From Pseudomonas linyingensis (lineage in GTDB: Bacteria > Pseudomonadota > Gammaproteobacteria > Pseudomonadales > Pseudomonadaceae), in assembly GCF_900109175.1 (NCBI RefSeq), contig NZ_FNZE01000003.1:278174-342173 (forward strand): DNA of 64,000 nt, in the 5' to 3' direction. Of the stretch, positions 43,474 to 52,003 are shown piece by piece. Under the pieces are notes generated by a model. That model was given only the letters and a program-made list of their open reading frames with translations, searched no databases and was not told the DNA's origin. A program made the position numbers and the translations under genes. The stretch's first letter is position 1. Each line of letters opens with the position of its first letter.

Positions 43474-44676
43474 ATGACTGCCTATATCTACGACGGCCTG
43501 CGCTCGCCCTTCGGCCGCTACGCCGGCGCCCTGGCCTCGGTGCGACCGGACGACCTGCTGGCCGGCGTGGTCCGCGCCCTGGTGGCACGCAACCCGTTCG
43601 CCGCCGAGGTCTACGAGGACATCGTCGCCGGCTGCACCAACCAGGCCGGCGAGGACGCGCGCAACGTGGCGCGCCATGTGGGCCTGCTGACCGGCCTGCC
43701 ATCGTCGGTGGGCGGGATCACCGTCAACCGCCTGTGCGGCTCGGGACTGGCCGCCGTGATGGATGCCGCGCGCGCCGTGCGCGCCGGCGAGGGCGAGCTG
43801 TTCGTCGCCGGCGGCGTGGAAAGCATGAGCCGCGCGCCGTTCGTGCTGGCCAAGAGCGAAAGCCCGTTTGCCCGCGAGCTGCGCGCCTTCGACAGCACCA
43901 TCGGCGCACGTTTTTCCAATCCGCGGGTGGAGGCGCAGTTCGGCGCTGACTCCATGCCGGAAACCGCCGACAACGTGGCGCGAGCCCTGAACATCAGCCG
44001 CGAGCAGGCCGACCGTTACGCGGCGCGCAGCCAGCAGCTGTACGCCGCGGCCGCCGAGGCCGGCTTCTACGAGGGCGAGATCCTGCCCATCGAGGTGGCG
44101 CAGGGCCGCCGGCAGCCGCCGAAGGTGGTTGCGAGTGACGAGCATCCGCGCCCGGAAAGCACCTTCGAAGCCCTGTCGCGGCTCAGCCCGCTGTTCGCCG
44201 AGGGCGTGGTCACCGCCGGCAATGCCTCCGGGGTCAACGACGGCGCCGCGGCGCTGCTGATCGGCTCGCAGGCCATCGGCGAGCGCTTCGGCTGCAAGCC
44301 GCGCGCGCGCATCCTCGCCGGCGCCATCGCCGGAGTGGAGCCGCGCCTGATGGGCCTCGGCCCGGTGCCGGCGATCGGCAAGGTGCTTGCGCGCAGCGGC
44401 CTGAGCCTGGCCGACATGGACGTCATCGAGATCAACGAGGCCTTCGCCGCCCAGGTGCTGGGTTGCACCCATGAGCTGGGGCTGGCCTGGGACGACCCGC
44501 GCCTCAACCCCAACGGCGGCGCCATCGCCCTCGGCCACCCGCTGGGAGCCTCCGGCGCACGCCTGGCGCTGACCGCGCTGCGCCAGCTGGAGCGCACCGG
44601 CGGACGCCATGCGCTGGTCAGCCTGTGCATCGGCCTGGGCCAGGGGATTGCCTGCGTCATCGAGCGGCTCGATTGA
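43474..44676 (+). CDS. Acyl-CoA thiolase, PcaF/PaaJ-like
   Basis: A 400-residue thiolase with the acyl-accepting Cys88 ([11 protein letters not shown]), [31 protein letters not shown] and the C-terminal CIGLGQGIA cysteine. The [17 protein letters not shown] start and length are those of 3-oxoadipyl-CoA thiolases, which accept omega-carboxylated chains. That suits 3-oxopimeloyl-CoA cleavage to glutaryl-CoA and acetyl-CoA. AGGAG lies before the ATG at 43474. Confidence 0.93.
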   Translation: MTAYIYDGLRSPFGRYAGALASVRPDDLLAGVVRALVARNPFAAEVYEDIVAGCTNQAGEDARNVARHVGLLTGLPSSVGGITVNRLCGSGLAAVMDAARAVRAGEGELFVAGGVESMSRAPFVLAKSESPFARELRAFDSTIGARFSNPRVEAQFGADSMPETADNVARALNISREQADRYAARSQQLYAAAAEAGFYEGEILPIEVAQGRRQPPKVVASDEHPRPESTFEALSRLSPLFAEGVVTAGNASGVNDGAAALLIGSQAIGERFGCKPRARILAGAIAGVEPRLMGLGPVPAIGKVLARSGLSLADMDVIEINEAFAAQVLGCTHELGLAWDDPRLNPNGGAIALGHPLGASGARLALTALRQLERTGGRHALVSLCIGLGQGIACVIERLD

Positions 44677-44716
44677 ATCCATACCCATAACAAGACCTAT
44701 ACCGAGGAATACCGAC

Positions 44717-45898
44717 ATGGCCAACAAGGCAAGCTTCAACTGGGAAGACCCGCTGCTGCTCGACCAGCAACTCAGCGAAGAAGAGCGCATGGTGCAGGAC
44801 AGCGCCCGCAAGTTCGCCGCCGACCGCCTGGCGCCGCGGGTGCTGGAAGCCTTCCGTAACGAATACACCGACCCGGCGATCTTCCGCGAGATGGGCGAGA
44901 CCGGCCTGCTCGGCGCGACTATCCCGGTCGAGTACGGTGGCAGCGGCCTCAACTACGTGTGCTATGGGCTGATCGCTCGCGAGGTCGAGCGCATCGACTC
45001 CGGTTACCGCTCGATGCTGAGCGTGCAGTCCTCGCTGGTAATGGTGCCGATCAACGAGTTCGGCAGCGAGGCGCAGAAGCAGAAGTACCTGCCCAGGCTG
45101 GCCAGCGGCGAGTGGATCGGCTGCTTCGGCCTGACCGAGCCCAACCACGGCTCCGACCCGGGCTCGATGATCACCCGCGCCAAGAAGGTCGACGGCGGCT
45201 ACCGGTTGACCGGCAGCAAGATGTGGATCACCAACAGCCCGATCGCCGACGTGTTCGTGGTGTGGGCCAAGGACGACGCCGGCGACATCCGCGGCTTCGT
45301 GCTGGAGAAGGGCTGGGCCGGCCTGAGCGCCCCGGCGATCCACGGCAAGGTCGGCCTGCGCGCCTCGATCACCGGCGAGATCGTCATGGACAACGTGTTC
45401 GTCCCCGAGGAGAACATGTTCCCCGAGGTGCGCGGCCTCAAGGGTCCGTTCACCTGCCTGAACTCGGCGCGCTACGGCATCGCCTGGGGCGCGCTGGGCG
45501 CCGCCGAGGCCTGCTGGCACACCGCCCGTCAGTACACCCTGGACCGCCAGCAGTTCGGCCGCCCGCTGGCCGCCAACCAGCTGATCCAGAAGAAGCTGGC
45601 CGACATGCAGACCGAGATCACCCTGGCCCTGCAGGGCTGCCTGCGCCTGGGCCGGATGAAGGACGAGGGCATCGCGGCGGTGGAGATCACCTCGATCATG
45701 AAGCGCAACAGCTGTGGCAAGTCGCTGGACATCGCCCGCCTGGCCCGCGACATGCTCGGCGGCAACGGCATCAGCGACGAGTTCGGTGTGGCGCGCCATC
45801 TGGTCAACCTCGAGGTGGTCAACACCTACGAGGGCACCCACGACGTACATGCGCTGATCCTCGGTCGCGCACAGACCGGCATCCAAGCCTTCTACTGA
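44717..45898 (+). CDS. gcdH: Glutaryl-CoA dehydrogenase
   Basis: A 393-residue decarboxylating acyl-CoA dehydrogenase: [42 protein letters not shown] region, [34 protein letters not shown] and catalytic Glu372 in [10 protein letters not shown]. It converts glutaryl-CoA to crotonyl-CoA plus CO2, closing the pathway. This is the only one of the four acyl-CoA dehydrogenases here with the standard YEGT glutamate. GAGGAATACCGAC precedes the ATG. Confidence 0.95.
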   Translation: MANKASFNWEDPLLLDQQLSEEERMVQDSARKFAADRLAPRVLEAFRNEYTDPAIFREMGETGLLGATIPVEYGGSGLNYVCYGLIAREVERIDSGYRSMLSVQSSLVMVPINEFGSEAQKQKYLPRLASGEWIGCFGLTEPNHGSDPGSMITRAKKVDGGYRLTGSKMWITNSPIADVFVVWAKDDAGDIRGFVLEKGWAGLSAPAIHGKVGLRASITGEIVMDNVFVPEENMFPEVRGLKGPFTCLNSARYGIAWGALGAAEACWHTARQYTLDRQQFGRPLAANQLIQKKLADMQTEITLALQGCLRLGRMKDEGIAAVEITSIMKRNSCGKSLDIARLARDMLGGNGISDEFGVARHLVNLEVVNTYEGTHDVHALILGRAQTGIQAFY

Positions 45899-46024
45899 GT
45901 GCCACAGGGCAGGGGGCCGGGTCACCCGCCGGCTCCCGCCTTTTTGCCCATGCACGGGGCTGGTCGGCGAGGGCCGAAGTACGGCACAGTCGCAGGCCGA
46001 CAAGAACAATCAGGAGCGTTCCCC

Positions 46025-46792
46025 ATGCATGCTGTCGAGTGGCTCGACCTGCCCCACGCCCGTCTCGAATACCTGCAGATCCCGGCCCGCGAGGCGCAGC
46101 GCTCGACGCTGGTGCTGCTGCACGAGGCCTTGGGCGGTGTTGCCCACTGGAAGGATTTTCCCCGCCAACTGGCCGAACATACCGGCTGCGCGGTACTGGC
46201 TTACAGCCGGCAGGGCCACGGCCGTTCCAGCCCGACGCCTCAGCCGCGGCCTCTCGACTACCTGAGCGCCGGCTGCCCCGACGAGCTGGGTGCGCTGCTC
46301 GAAGCCCTCGACCTGCACGACGTGGTGCTGGTCGGCCACAGCGACGGCGCCTCCATCGCCCTGGCCTACGCCGCGCGCAACGACCTGCGGGTGCGCGGCG
46401 TAGTCGCCATGGCGCCGCACGTGATCGTCGAGGACGAGACCCTGGCCGGCATCCGCGCAGCCGACGCCCATTTTCGCAGCAGCGACCTGCTCGAGCGCCT
46501 GCGCGCCTTCCATGGCGCCAACCTCGAGGGCGTCTTCCACGGCTGGGTGGACACCTGGCAGCATCCCGACTTCGCCGCCTGGAACCTCGACCGCGAGCTG
46601 GCACAGATCCGCGTGCCGGTGCTGGCCTTCCAGGGCGAGGGCGACCAGTACGCCACCGCCGAGCAGCTGGCGCGCATCGCCCGCCTGGTTCCGGCGCCGT
46701 GCCGCACGCTGCTGCTCGACGACTGCCGGCACATCCCGCACCGCGAGGCGGGCGAGGCGACCCTGCGGCTGATCGGGGAGTTTCTCGCCTGA
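46025..46792 (+). CDS. Alpha/beta-hydrolase, last gene of the plus arm
   Basis: A 255-residue alpha/beta hydrolase with LLHEALGGVAHWKDFP, YSRQGHGRSSP, the nucleophile elbow GHSDGAS (Ser106) and the late His in DDCRHIPHREAGE. It is probably a carboxylesterase or thioesterase, perhaps clearing stalled acyl-CoAs or hydrolysing esters of the ring acid; that is inference. Its stop is 114 bp before a strong bidirectional terminator. Confidence 0.85.
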   Translation: MHAVEWLDLPHARLEYLQIPAREAQRSTLVLLHEALGGVAHWKDFPRQLAEHTGCAVLAYSRQGHGRSSPTPQPRPLDYLSAGCPDELGALLEALDLHDVVLVGHSDGASIALAYAARNDLRVRGVVAMAPHVIVEDETLAGIRAADAHFRSSDLLERLRAFHGANLEGVFHGWVDTWQHPDFAAWNLDRELAQIRVPVLAFQGEGDQYATAEQLARIARLVPAPCRTLLLDDCRHIPHREAGEATLRLIGEFLA

Positions 46793-46905
46793 TCGAGACT
46801 CGACCATTCGCCGCCGCGTTCGACTGTCGGGGCAGGGCATTTTGGCTTGGCGCGCGCTGAAGCCGGCGGTCGAGTGCGGCGGTTGCGGCGTGGCGACTAT
46901 CCGGC

Positions 46906-46942
46906 AAGAAGCCCCGGATCGCAGCACGATCCGGGGCTTCTT
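46906..46942. terminator. Bidirectional intrinsic terminator
   Basis: AAGAAGCCCCGGATCG-cagca-CGATCCGGGGCTTCTT: a perfect 16-bp stem with flanking A/T-rich ends, between convergent genes (hydrolase ending 46792, MBL enzyme ending 47006). It marks the end of the catabolic plus arm. Confidence 0.85.
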
Positions 46943-47005
46943 GCTTGCTCGGCGGCCGGACTGGCCCCATGCAGAGGACCGCCCGGCGACAGCTTACGGA
47001 TCAAA

Positions 47006-47962
47006 TCACTTGAGCGGGATTTCCATGCCGTCGTGGCCGACCACGATCTCGCCGTCGTAGGTCTTGGCTACGGCGCTGCGCCAGTGTTCGGCGGTCAGGG
47101 TCGGGTCGTCGGCGGGGACGAAGTGGCTGAGCACCACTTTCTTGACCTTGGCATCGGTGGCCATGCGTCCGACGTCTTCGGCGGTCACGTGGTGGGAGAT
47201 GATCGCCTTGGCCAGCGTGGAGCCGGTACCGATGCGCTCGGCCAGACGCTGCACGCCTTCGACGTGGACCACTTCGCTGATGAACACGTCGGCGTCGGAG
47301 GCGAACTTGGCCAGGTCCGCCGAGTAGTTGGTGTCGCCGGAGAGCACGATGTTCTTGCCGCCGACCTCGAACTTGAAGGCGAAGGCCTGGCCCTTGTCGA
47401 ACGGCGGGTGCGGCACGGAAATGGCGCTGACCTTCATGTTCTCGTCCTGGTAGACCAGGCCTTCCTTGATGGTCTGGGTGGTGACCAGAGGACGCGGGTC
47501 GGGCTTGCCTTCATCGGCGATGCGCAGGTCGATGTCCACCTCGAAGGTCTTCCAGGCGTGATCGGTCATTTCCTGAATGCCTTGCGGGCCGAACACCTTC
47601 ACCGGGGTCTTCAGGCCGCTATTCCAGCCGTTCATCAGCACTGACGGGTAGTCGAGTACGTGGTCGCTGTGCAGGTGGGTAATGAAGATACCTTTGATGT
47701 TGCGCAGCGGGATGCCGGCATCCACCAGACGCAGGCTGGCGCCGTAACCGGCGTCAAGCAGGTAGGCGTCGTTGTTCACCATCAGCACGGTGGACTGCGG
47801 CAGGCTCTTGGTTTGCAGTAATGACGGGCCGCCCTTGGTGCCGAGCAGCAGCAGGCGCACGCTGGGCTGGTCGCCCTCGGCAGCCCAGGCGGCGTTGGTG
47901 CACAGGGAGAGGCCGATGGCAGCGGTGAGTAGGGATTTACGCAAGGTTTTGGTGAGCTTCAT
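47006..47962 (-). CDS. Exported MBL-fold metallo-hydrolase
   Basis: A 318-residue protein with a signal peptide (about 1-27, ending NAAWA) and a metallo-beta-lactamase fold: the zinc motif THLHSDH (95-101), LSGDTNYSADL and ISHHVTAEDVG with metal-binding His/Asp, and VLSHFVPADDP. Relatives include RNase Z-like and arylsulfatase/phosphodiesterase-like enzymes; the substrate is unknown. It stands alone between the catabolic cluster and the nitrate genes. Confidence 0.9.
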   Translation of the reverse strand: MKLTKTLRKSLLTAAIGLSLCTNAAWAAEGDQPSVRLLLLGTKGGPSLLQTKSLPQSTVLMVNNDAYLLDAGYGASLRLVDAGIPLRNIKGIFITHLHSDHVLDYPSVLMNGWNSGLKTPVKVFGPQGIQEMTDHAWKTFEVDIDLRIADEGKPDPRPLVTTQTIKEGLVYQDENMKVSAISVPHPPFDKGQAFAFKFEVGGKNIVLSGDTNYSADLAKFASDADVFISEVVHVEGVQRLAERIGTGSTLAKAIISHHVTAEDVGRMATDAKVKKVVLSHFVPADDPTLTAEHWRSAVAKTYDGEIVVGHDGMEIPLK

Positions 47963-48535
47963 GGACTTGCCTTTTTATAGTTTTTGGTGAGTTTGTTGCG
48001 CTGGCCGCAAGGCCAGGGTTGCCCGGTCGTTACAGTGACGCTGGGCGATCCGGCAACCGTCGGGAAGCGATGATGACGGTCTGGCCGGTGGCAGCAAGGG
48101 TGCGAACTGGAAAGCTCTCTGGGGCCTTCCATGCTTGCTACGATCAATTTGATAACATATTAATCATCAGGTGCGCAATTTTTTACCGTGTTCCGCCTGG
48201 ACTGTTTGCCGAGGCGGTCGTGCCCATTATTGAGCTGTTCAGCGCGATGACGGGCAGTGCTACCTAGTCGAGAGGAGGTTCAGCGAGACGATCGCGCACG
48301 CCTGTGGCATCGAGCGCGGGTCTGTTGCCGGCAGGCTGCTGGTCTATCACCTGGAAGAAGTCGCGCTGGTGGGTCAGCGGCATGCTGCCCCGGGCGTGGC
48401 GACCTTGCAGCAGATCGAGCAGTTGCTGGTCCAGCGCGAGTTAATCCCGTGCGTCTAGCGGGCGGTAGCTCATGCAGGCTGCTGATGTGTGCCAGCGGCT
48501 GGTGCTACCGGAATGCTGTCGGGAATGGACCGTGA
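47963..48535. other. Gene-poor stretch with a probable gene remnant
   Basis: 573 bp between the MBL gene and the kinase gene. It includes an AT-rich patch near 48140-48200 (GATCAATTTGATAACATATT and following) suited to a promoter, and the coding-like remnant at 48234-48458. Nothing else is recognised. Confidence 0.6.
48234..48458 (+). pseudogene. Remnant of an unidentified gene (3' part, no start)
   Basis: An open frame without a plausible start, ending in TAG at 48456-48458. Codon third positions are mostly G/C on the plus strand, and the translation reads like real protein (YLVERRFSETIAHACGIE, LVYHLEEVALVGQ, IEQLLVQRELIPCV). It begins after an in-frame TGA at 48231. I do not recognise the family. 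It may be the 3' end of a gene truncated during rearrangement at this junction. Confidence 0.4.
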
Positions 48536-50203
48536 TCAAGGCACGAGCAGCACCAACAGCCCCAGGTTGACCAGCAGCGACACCAGTGCCAGCCCACGCC
48601 AGAACTTCAGCGGCTCGCGCTCCAGTAGCGGGCGGGCCGGCAGGTCCTGGGCGCGGCGTTCGCCCTGGTCGAGGGCCAGCAGCCATTCCTCGGTGGTCTC
48701 GAAGCGCTGCGCCGGGTTGTTGGCCAGCGCCTTCTGCAGGATCTCGTCGAGCCAGGCCGGCAGGTCCGGCCGATAGCGGCTGGCCGGCGTCGGCGCGCGG
48801 TTCGGCGGCTGCTGGAAGGCCTCGACCTCGCCGTAGGGGTAGTGGCCGGTCAGCAGGCGATAGAGGGTGACCCCGGCGCCGAACAGGTCCTGGCGCTCGT
48901 CCGGCGGCTGGCCGGCGAAGGCCTCCGGGGCGATGTAGCTGGGCGTGCCCGGCAGGCTGTGGGCCTCGTCCTCGGACAGGCCGGGGCAGTAGGCCAGGCC
49001 GAAATCGAGCAGGCGCAGCTCGCCGTCGGCGCCGACCAGCAGGTTCTCAGGCTTGATGTCGCGGTGCAGGATGTTGCGCCGGTGCAGCTGGCCCAGCGCG
49101 CGCAGCAGGCTGCGCGCCAGCGCCAGCCAGTCGGCCAGCGGCAGCGGACCCTGCTCCTCCAGGCGCGCCGCCAGGGTCTGGCCGGCGTATTCGCGCATGA
49201 CGAAGTACAGGTGCTGGCGCTGCGCCAGGCCATGGACTTCGGGAAAGCTGCGCCCGGCCACGCGGCGCAGGAACCATTCCTCCAGCAGCAGGGCCTGCTG
49301 GGTGTGCGGGTCCTCGGCCAGCGCCGGGGTCAGGGTCTTCAGCAGCCAGGGACGGCCCTGGCCGTCACGCACCCGATAGAGCAGCGACTGGCGGCTTTCG
49401 CCGAGCAGGCGCTCGACCTGCCAGCCCTCGAAGGTCTGGCCGTCGCGCAGGCGCGGCGGCAGCGGCCACTGTTGCAGGCGGGCGAGGGCGTCGGCCAGGC
49501 TGCTTTCCGGCAGCGCGTCGATGCGCACCAGCAGGGCGCTGGCGTTGTCCTGGCTGCCGGCGCGGTGGGCGGCGCCGACCAGTGCGTCCGCCGCGGCCTG
49601 CGGCTCGGGCTCGGCTTCGAGGATGCTGCGGATGATCGAGTCGTTGAGCACCGCCCAGATGCCGTCGCTGATCAGCAGGAAGCTTTCGCCGACCTGCAGG
49701 TCGCCGTCCAGGTAGTCCATCACCAGATGCTGGTCGAGGCCGAGGGCGCGCTTGAGCACGTGCTGCATGCCTTCCTGTTCCCAGACGTGCTCGCTGGTCA
49801 GGCGCTGCAGCTTGCCGGCGTGCCAGCGATAGGCGCGGCAGTCGCCGACGTGGGCGATGGTGAAGCGTCGCCCGCGCAGCACCAGCGCGGTGAGGGTGGT
49901 GAGCAGCGGCTGGCCGCCGCCGGCTGCCTGCAGCCAGCGGTTGTGGGCCAGCAGCAGGCGGTCGAGCGATTGCGCCACCGGCCAGGTTTCCGGGGTGGCG
50001 TAGTAGTCCAGCGCCAGCGCCTGCAGGGTGGCACGGGCGGCCAGGCCGCCGTCGGCGCACTGGCTGACGCCGTCGGCCAGGGCCAGCAGGTGGCCCTTGC
50101 TGGCGGCCAGCGCCGGCGCCGGGGTCACCACGCGCAGGGCGTCCTGGTTCTCGCTGCGCGGGCCGGTGGCGCTGGCTTCGCCGGTGGTCAGTTGCAGAGG
50201 CAT
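48536..50203 (-). CDS. PP2C phosphatase-Ser/Thr kinase fusion of the nitrate operon
   Basis: A 555-residue membrane-anchored two-enzyme protein. Residues 1-235 are a PP2C-type phosphatase (ENQDA, LALADGVSQ, HVGDCRAYRW, LISDGIWAVL, SQDNASALL: the metal-binding aspartates are present). Residues about 260-520 are a Hanks-type kinase (HRDIKPENLL, LLDFGLAYCPG, GTPSYIAPEA). A single C-terminal helix (FWRGLALVSLLVNLGLLVLLVP region) anchors it. The glycine-rich loop (LLGESRQSLLYRV) is degenerate, though LLKTL supplies the lysine. It lies downstream of the NarK-type transporter, as PA1782 does in P. aeruginosa. Its target is unknown. Confidence 0.92.
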   Translation of the reverse strand: MPLQLTTGEASATGPRSENQDALRVVTPAPALAASKGHLLALADGVSQCADGGLAARATLQALALDYYATPETWPVAQSLDRLLLAHNRWLQAAGGGQPLLTTLTALVLRGRRFTIAHVGDCRAYRWHAGKLQRLTSEHVWEQEGMQHVLKRALGLDQHLVMDYLDGDLQVGESFLLISDGIWAVLNDSIIRSILEAEPEPQAAADALVGAAHRAGSQDNASALLVRIDALPESSLADALARLQQWPLPPRLRDGQTFEGWQVERLLGESRQSLLYRVRDGQGRPWLLKTLTPALAEDPHTQQALLLEEWFLRRVAGRSFPEVHGLAQRQHLYFVMREYAGQTLAARLEEQGPLPLADWLALARSLLRALGQLHRRNILHRDIKPENLLVGADGELRLLDFGLAYCPGLSEDEAHSLPGTPSYIAPEAFAGQPPDERQDLFGAGVTLYRLLTGHYPYGEVEAFQQPPNRAPTPASRYRPDLPAWLDEILQKALANNPAQRFETTEEWLLALDQGERRAQDLPARPLLEREPLKFWRGLALVSLLVNLGLLVLLVP

Positions 50204-50267
50204 GGGCGGGTCCGTGGTGACTGGCGGGGTGTGCCGGGGAGGTATCGGGTATCGCCTTCGTCTCCAG

Positions 50268-50293
50268 CCAACCTACGCCATTGCGTAGGATGG
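50268..50293. repeat. REP-like imperfect palindrome
   Basis: CCAACCTACGC-catt-GCGTAGGATGG, continuing into the GGTGGAGCGCAGCGATAGCC segment common near Pseudomonas repeats. It lies between the transporter and kinase genes. Confidence 0.6.
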
Positions 50294-50324
50294 GTGGAGC
50301 GCAGCGATAGCCATTGGGTGTCGA

Positions 50325-51536
50325 TCAGACCCGCGCGGCAGTAACCGCAGCCGAGCCCCAGGTGGTTCTCCAGCGCAGCTTGACGCCATGCAGGCCGATC
50401 CAGGCGACTACGCCGAGGGCGGCGAACAGCCACAGGCCGAGCTGGTAGTCGCCGGTGGCCTGCTTGATCGCGCCGAGGCCTGCGGTCAGGGCGAAGCCGC
50501 CGATGCCGCCGGCCATGCCGATCAGCCCGGTCATCACGCCGATCGACTGGCGGAAGCGCTGCGGTACCAGCTGGAACACCGCGCCGTTGCCGGCGCCGAG
50601 GCTGAGCATGGCGATCACGAACAGGGCCAGGGCGGCCGCCGAGCTGGACAGGTTGAAGCCGACCACGGTGAGGCACATCGAGGCCACGGTGTACATCACC
50701 AGCAGGGTGCGGATGCCGCCGATGCGGTCGGCCAGCGCACCGCCCAGCGGGCGCAGCAGGCTGCCGGCGAACACGCAGGCGGCGGTGTAGTAGCCGGCCT
50801 TGACCGGGTCGAAGCCGTACTGGTCGTGGAAGTAGCCGGGCAGGGTGCTGGCCAGGCCGAGGAAGCCGCCGAAGGTCACGCTGTAGAACAGCATGAACCA
50901 CCAGCTGTCGCGGTCGGCCAGTGCCTTCAGGTAGTCGCCTGCGGCCTTGGGCTTGGGACGCTCGGGCGCATTCTTCGCCACGCTGGCGAAGATGATCAGG
51001 GTCAGTACCAGCGGGATCAGCGCCAGGCCGAACACGTTGCTCCAGCCGAAGGTGCTGGCCAGTACCGGGGCGAACAGGGCGGCGAGCACGGTGCCGGAGT
51101 TGCCGGCGCCGGCGATGCCCATGGCCTTGCCCTGGTGCTGCGCCGGGTACCACTGCGAGGCCAGCGGAAGGGCCACGGCGAAGGAGGCGCCGGCGAAGCC
51201 GAGGAACAGGCCGAGCAGCAGCGCCTGCTCATAGCTGTGCACACCGTGCAGCCAGGCCACCGCCAGGGCGGCGATGACGATCACCTGGCCGACCAGGCCG
51301 GCACTCTTCGGCGAGGTACGGTCGGCCAGCATGCCCATCAGGAAACGCAGCACCGCACCGGCGAGGATCGGCGTGGCGACCATCATGGCGCGCTGTTGGG
51401 TGGTCAGGCCGAGGTCGGCGGCGATCTGCACGCCCAGCGGGCCGAGCACGTACCAGACCATGAAGCTCAGGTCGAAATAGAGAAAGGCGGCGAACAGGGT
51501 TGGCGTATGGCCGGCTTTCCAGAAACTCGTGTTCAT
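50325..51536 (-). CDS. nasA: NarK-type nitrate/nitrite MFS transporter
   Basis: A 403-residue transporter with 12 predicted helices and both nitrate-signature regions (GIAGAGNSGTVLAALFAP and LGAGNGAVFQLVP), plus MGMLADRTSPK. It is nasA in P. aeruginosa naming. Nitrate enters the cytosol for NasC. The start at 51536 (MNTSFWKAGHTPTLF) follows a leader of about 280 nt with ANTAR hairpin and attenuator. The kinase fusion lies 121 bp downstream and is probably co-transcribed. Confidence 0.94.
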   Translation of the reverse strand: MNTSFWKAGHTPTLFAAFLYFDLSFMVWYVLGPLGVQIAADLGLTTQQRAMMVATPILAGAVLRFLMGMLADRTSPKSAGLVGQVIVIAALAVAWLHGVHSYEQALLLGLFLGFAGASFAVALPLASQWYPAQHQGKAMGIAGAGNSGTVLAALFAPVLASTFGWSNVFGLALIPLVLTLIIFASVAKNAPERPKPKAAGDYLKALADRDSWWFMLFYSVTFGGFLGLASTLPGYFHDQYGFDPVKAGYYTAACVFAGSLLRPLGGALADRIGGIRTLLVMYTVASMCLTVVGFNLSSSAAALALFVIAMLSLGAGNGAVFQLVPQRFRQSIGVMTGLIGMAGGIGGFALTAGLGAIKQATGDYQLGLWLFAALGVVAWIGLHGVKLRWRTTWGSAAVTAARV

Positions 51537-51731
51537 CTGACACCTCGAATCCAAAGTCGCAAAAGGCCGGGTGGCTGGCGCGGAACCGAGCCTGGTCGGA
51601 TGGTCCGCGCCTGCCCCCGGGTAACGCCGGGCTTGTGGCCAGGCGCTGGTGGCATGGCCACCCAAGGGGGAAGGGTTACTGGGCAGCGGTGCGGATCGCG
51701 CGCCCGCCGCCCGCCCCGGGCATTGGGGCGC

Positions 51732-51786
51732 AAAACGCAAAAGGCGTCGCAGCACGCCAGCCGGAGCTGAGTGATGCGACGCCTTT
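51732..51786 (-). terminator. Intrinsic attenuator in the nasA leader
   Basis: On the transcript, AAAGGCGTCGCA...TGCGACGCCTTT is a perfect 12-bp stem (51740-51751 with 51775-51786) followed by TTTTGCGTTTT. It would terminate the message about 200 nt before the nasA ATG unless antiterminated. Confidence 0.85.
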
Positions 51787-51790
51787 GTCT

Positions 51791-51828
51791 TGTTCGCCAA
51801 CCGCCATTGGTTGTCGATGCGATGAACA
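51791..51828 (-). promoter_or_regulatory. ANTAR-type leader hairpin of nasA
   Basis: Outer stem TGTTC/GAACA and inner stem CAACC/GGTTG (51798-51813) with hexaloop AATGGC (A1, G4). The conserved 12-mer GACAAAGGCGTC follows and forms the 5' side of the attenuator. It is the likely NasT target. Confidence 0.78.
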
Positions 51829-51829
51829 T

Positions 51830-51845
51830 TGCAAGTGACGGGCCA
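51830..51845 (-). promoter_or_regulatory. Sigma-54 promoter of nasA
   Basis: TGGCCCGTCACTTGCA on the minus strand: -24 GG and -12 GC at standard spacing, just before the ANTAR hairpin. Confidence 0.8.
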
Positions 51846-52003
51846 ACTTCCTGAAATGTCGGCCTGGCGCGGCTTTGCCGGCGATGGCCCGGCCTGCACT
51901 GGAAGGTTGGCGAGCAAAAAGGGGGCGACTGGCGGTATTGCTGCGTTGTTCTGGTGCGTGGCGCGCCCCGTTGCCTCGCCAAGGCACAGGGCGCGCCGGA
52001 TTC
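51846..52003. other. Upstream region of the nasA promoter
   Basis: 158 bp between the nasA sigma-54 promoter and the end of nrtD. It has a 38-nt hairpin-forming dyad at 51960-51997 (GGCGCGCCC arms). No gene. It would have to hold any NtrC enhancer, but no exact consensus is visible. Confidence 0.45.
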
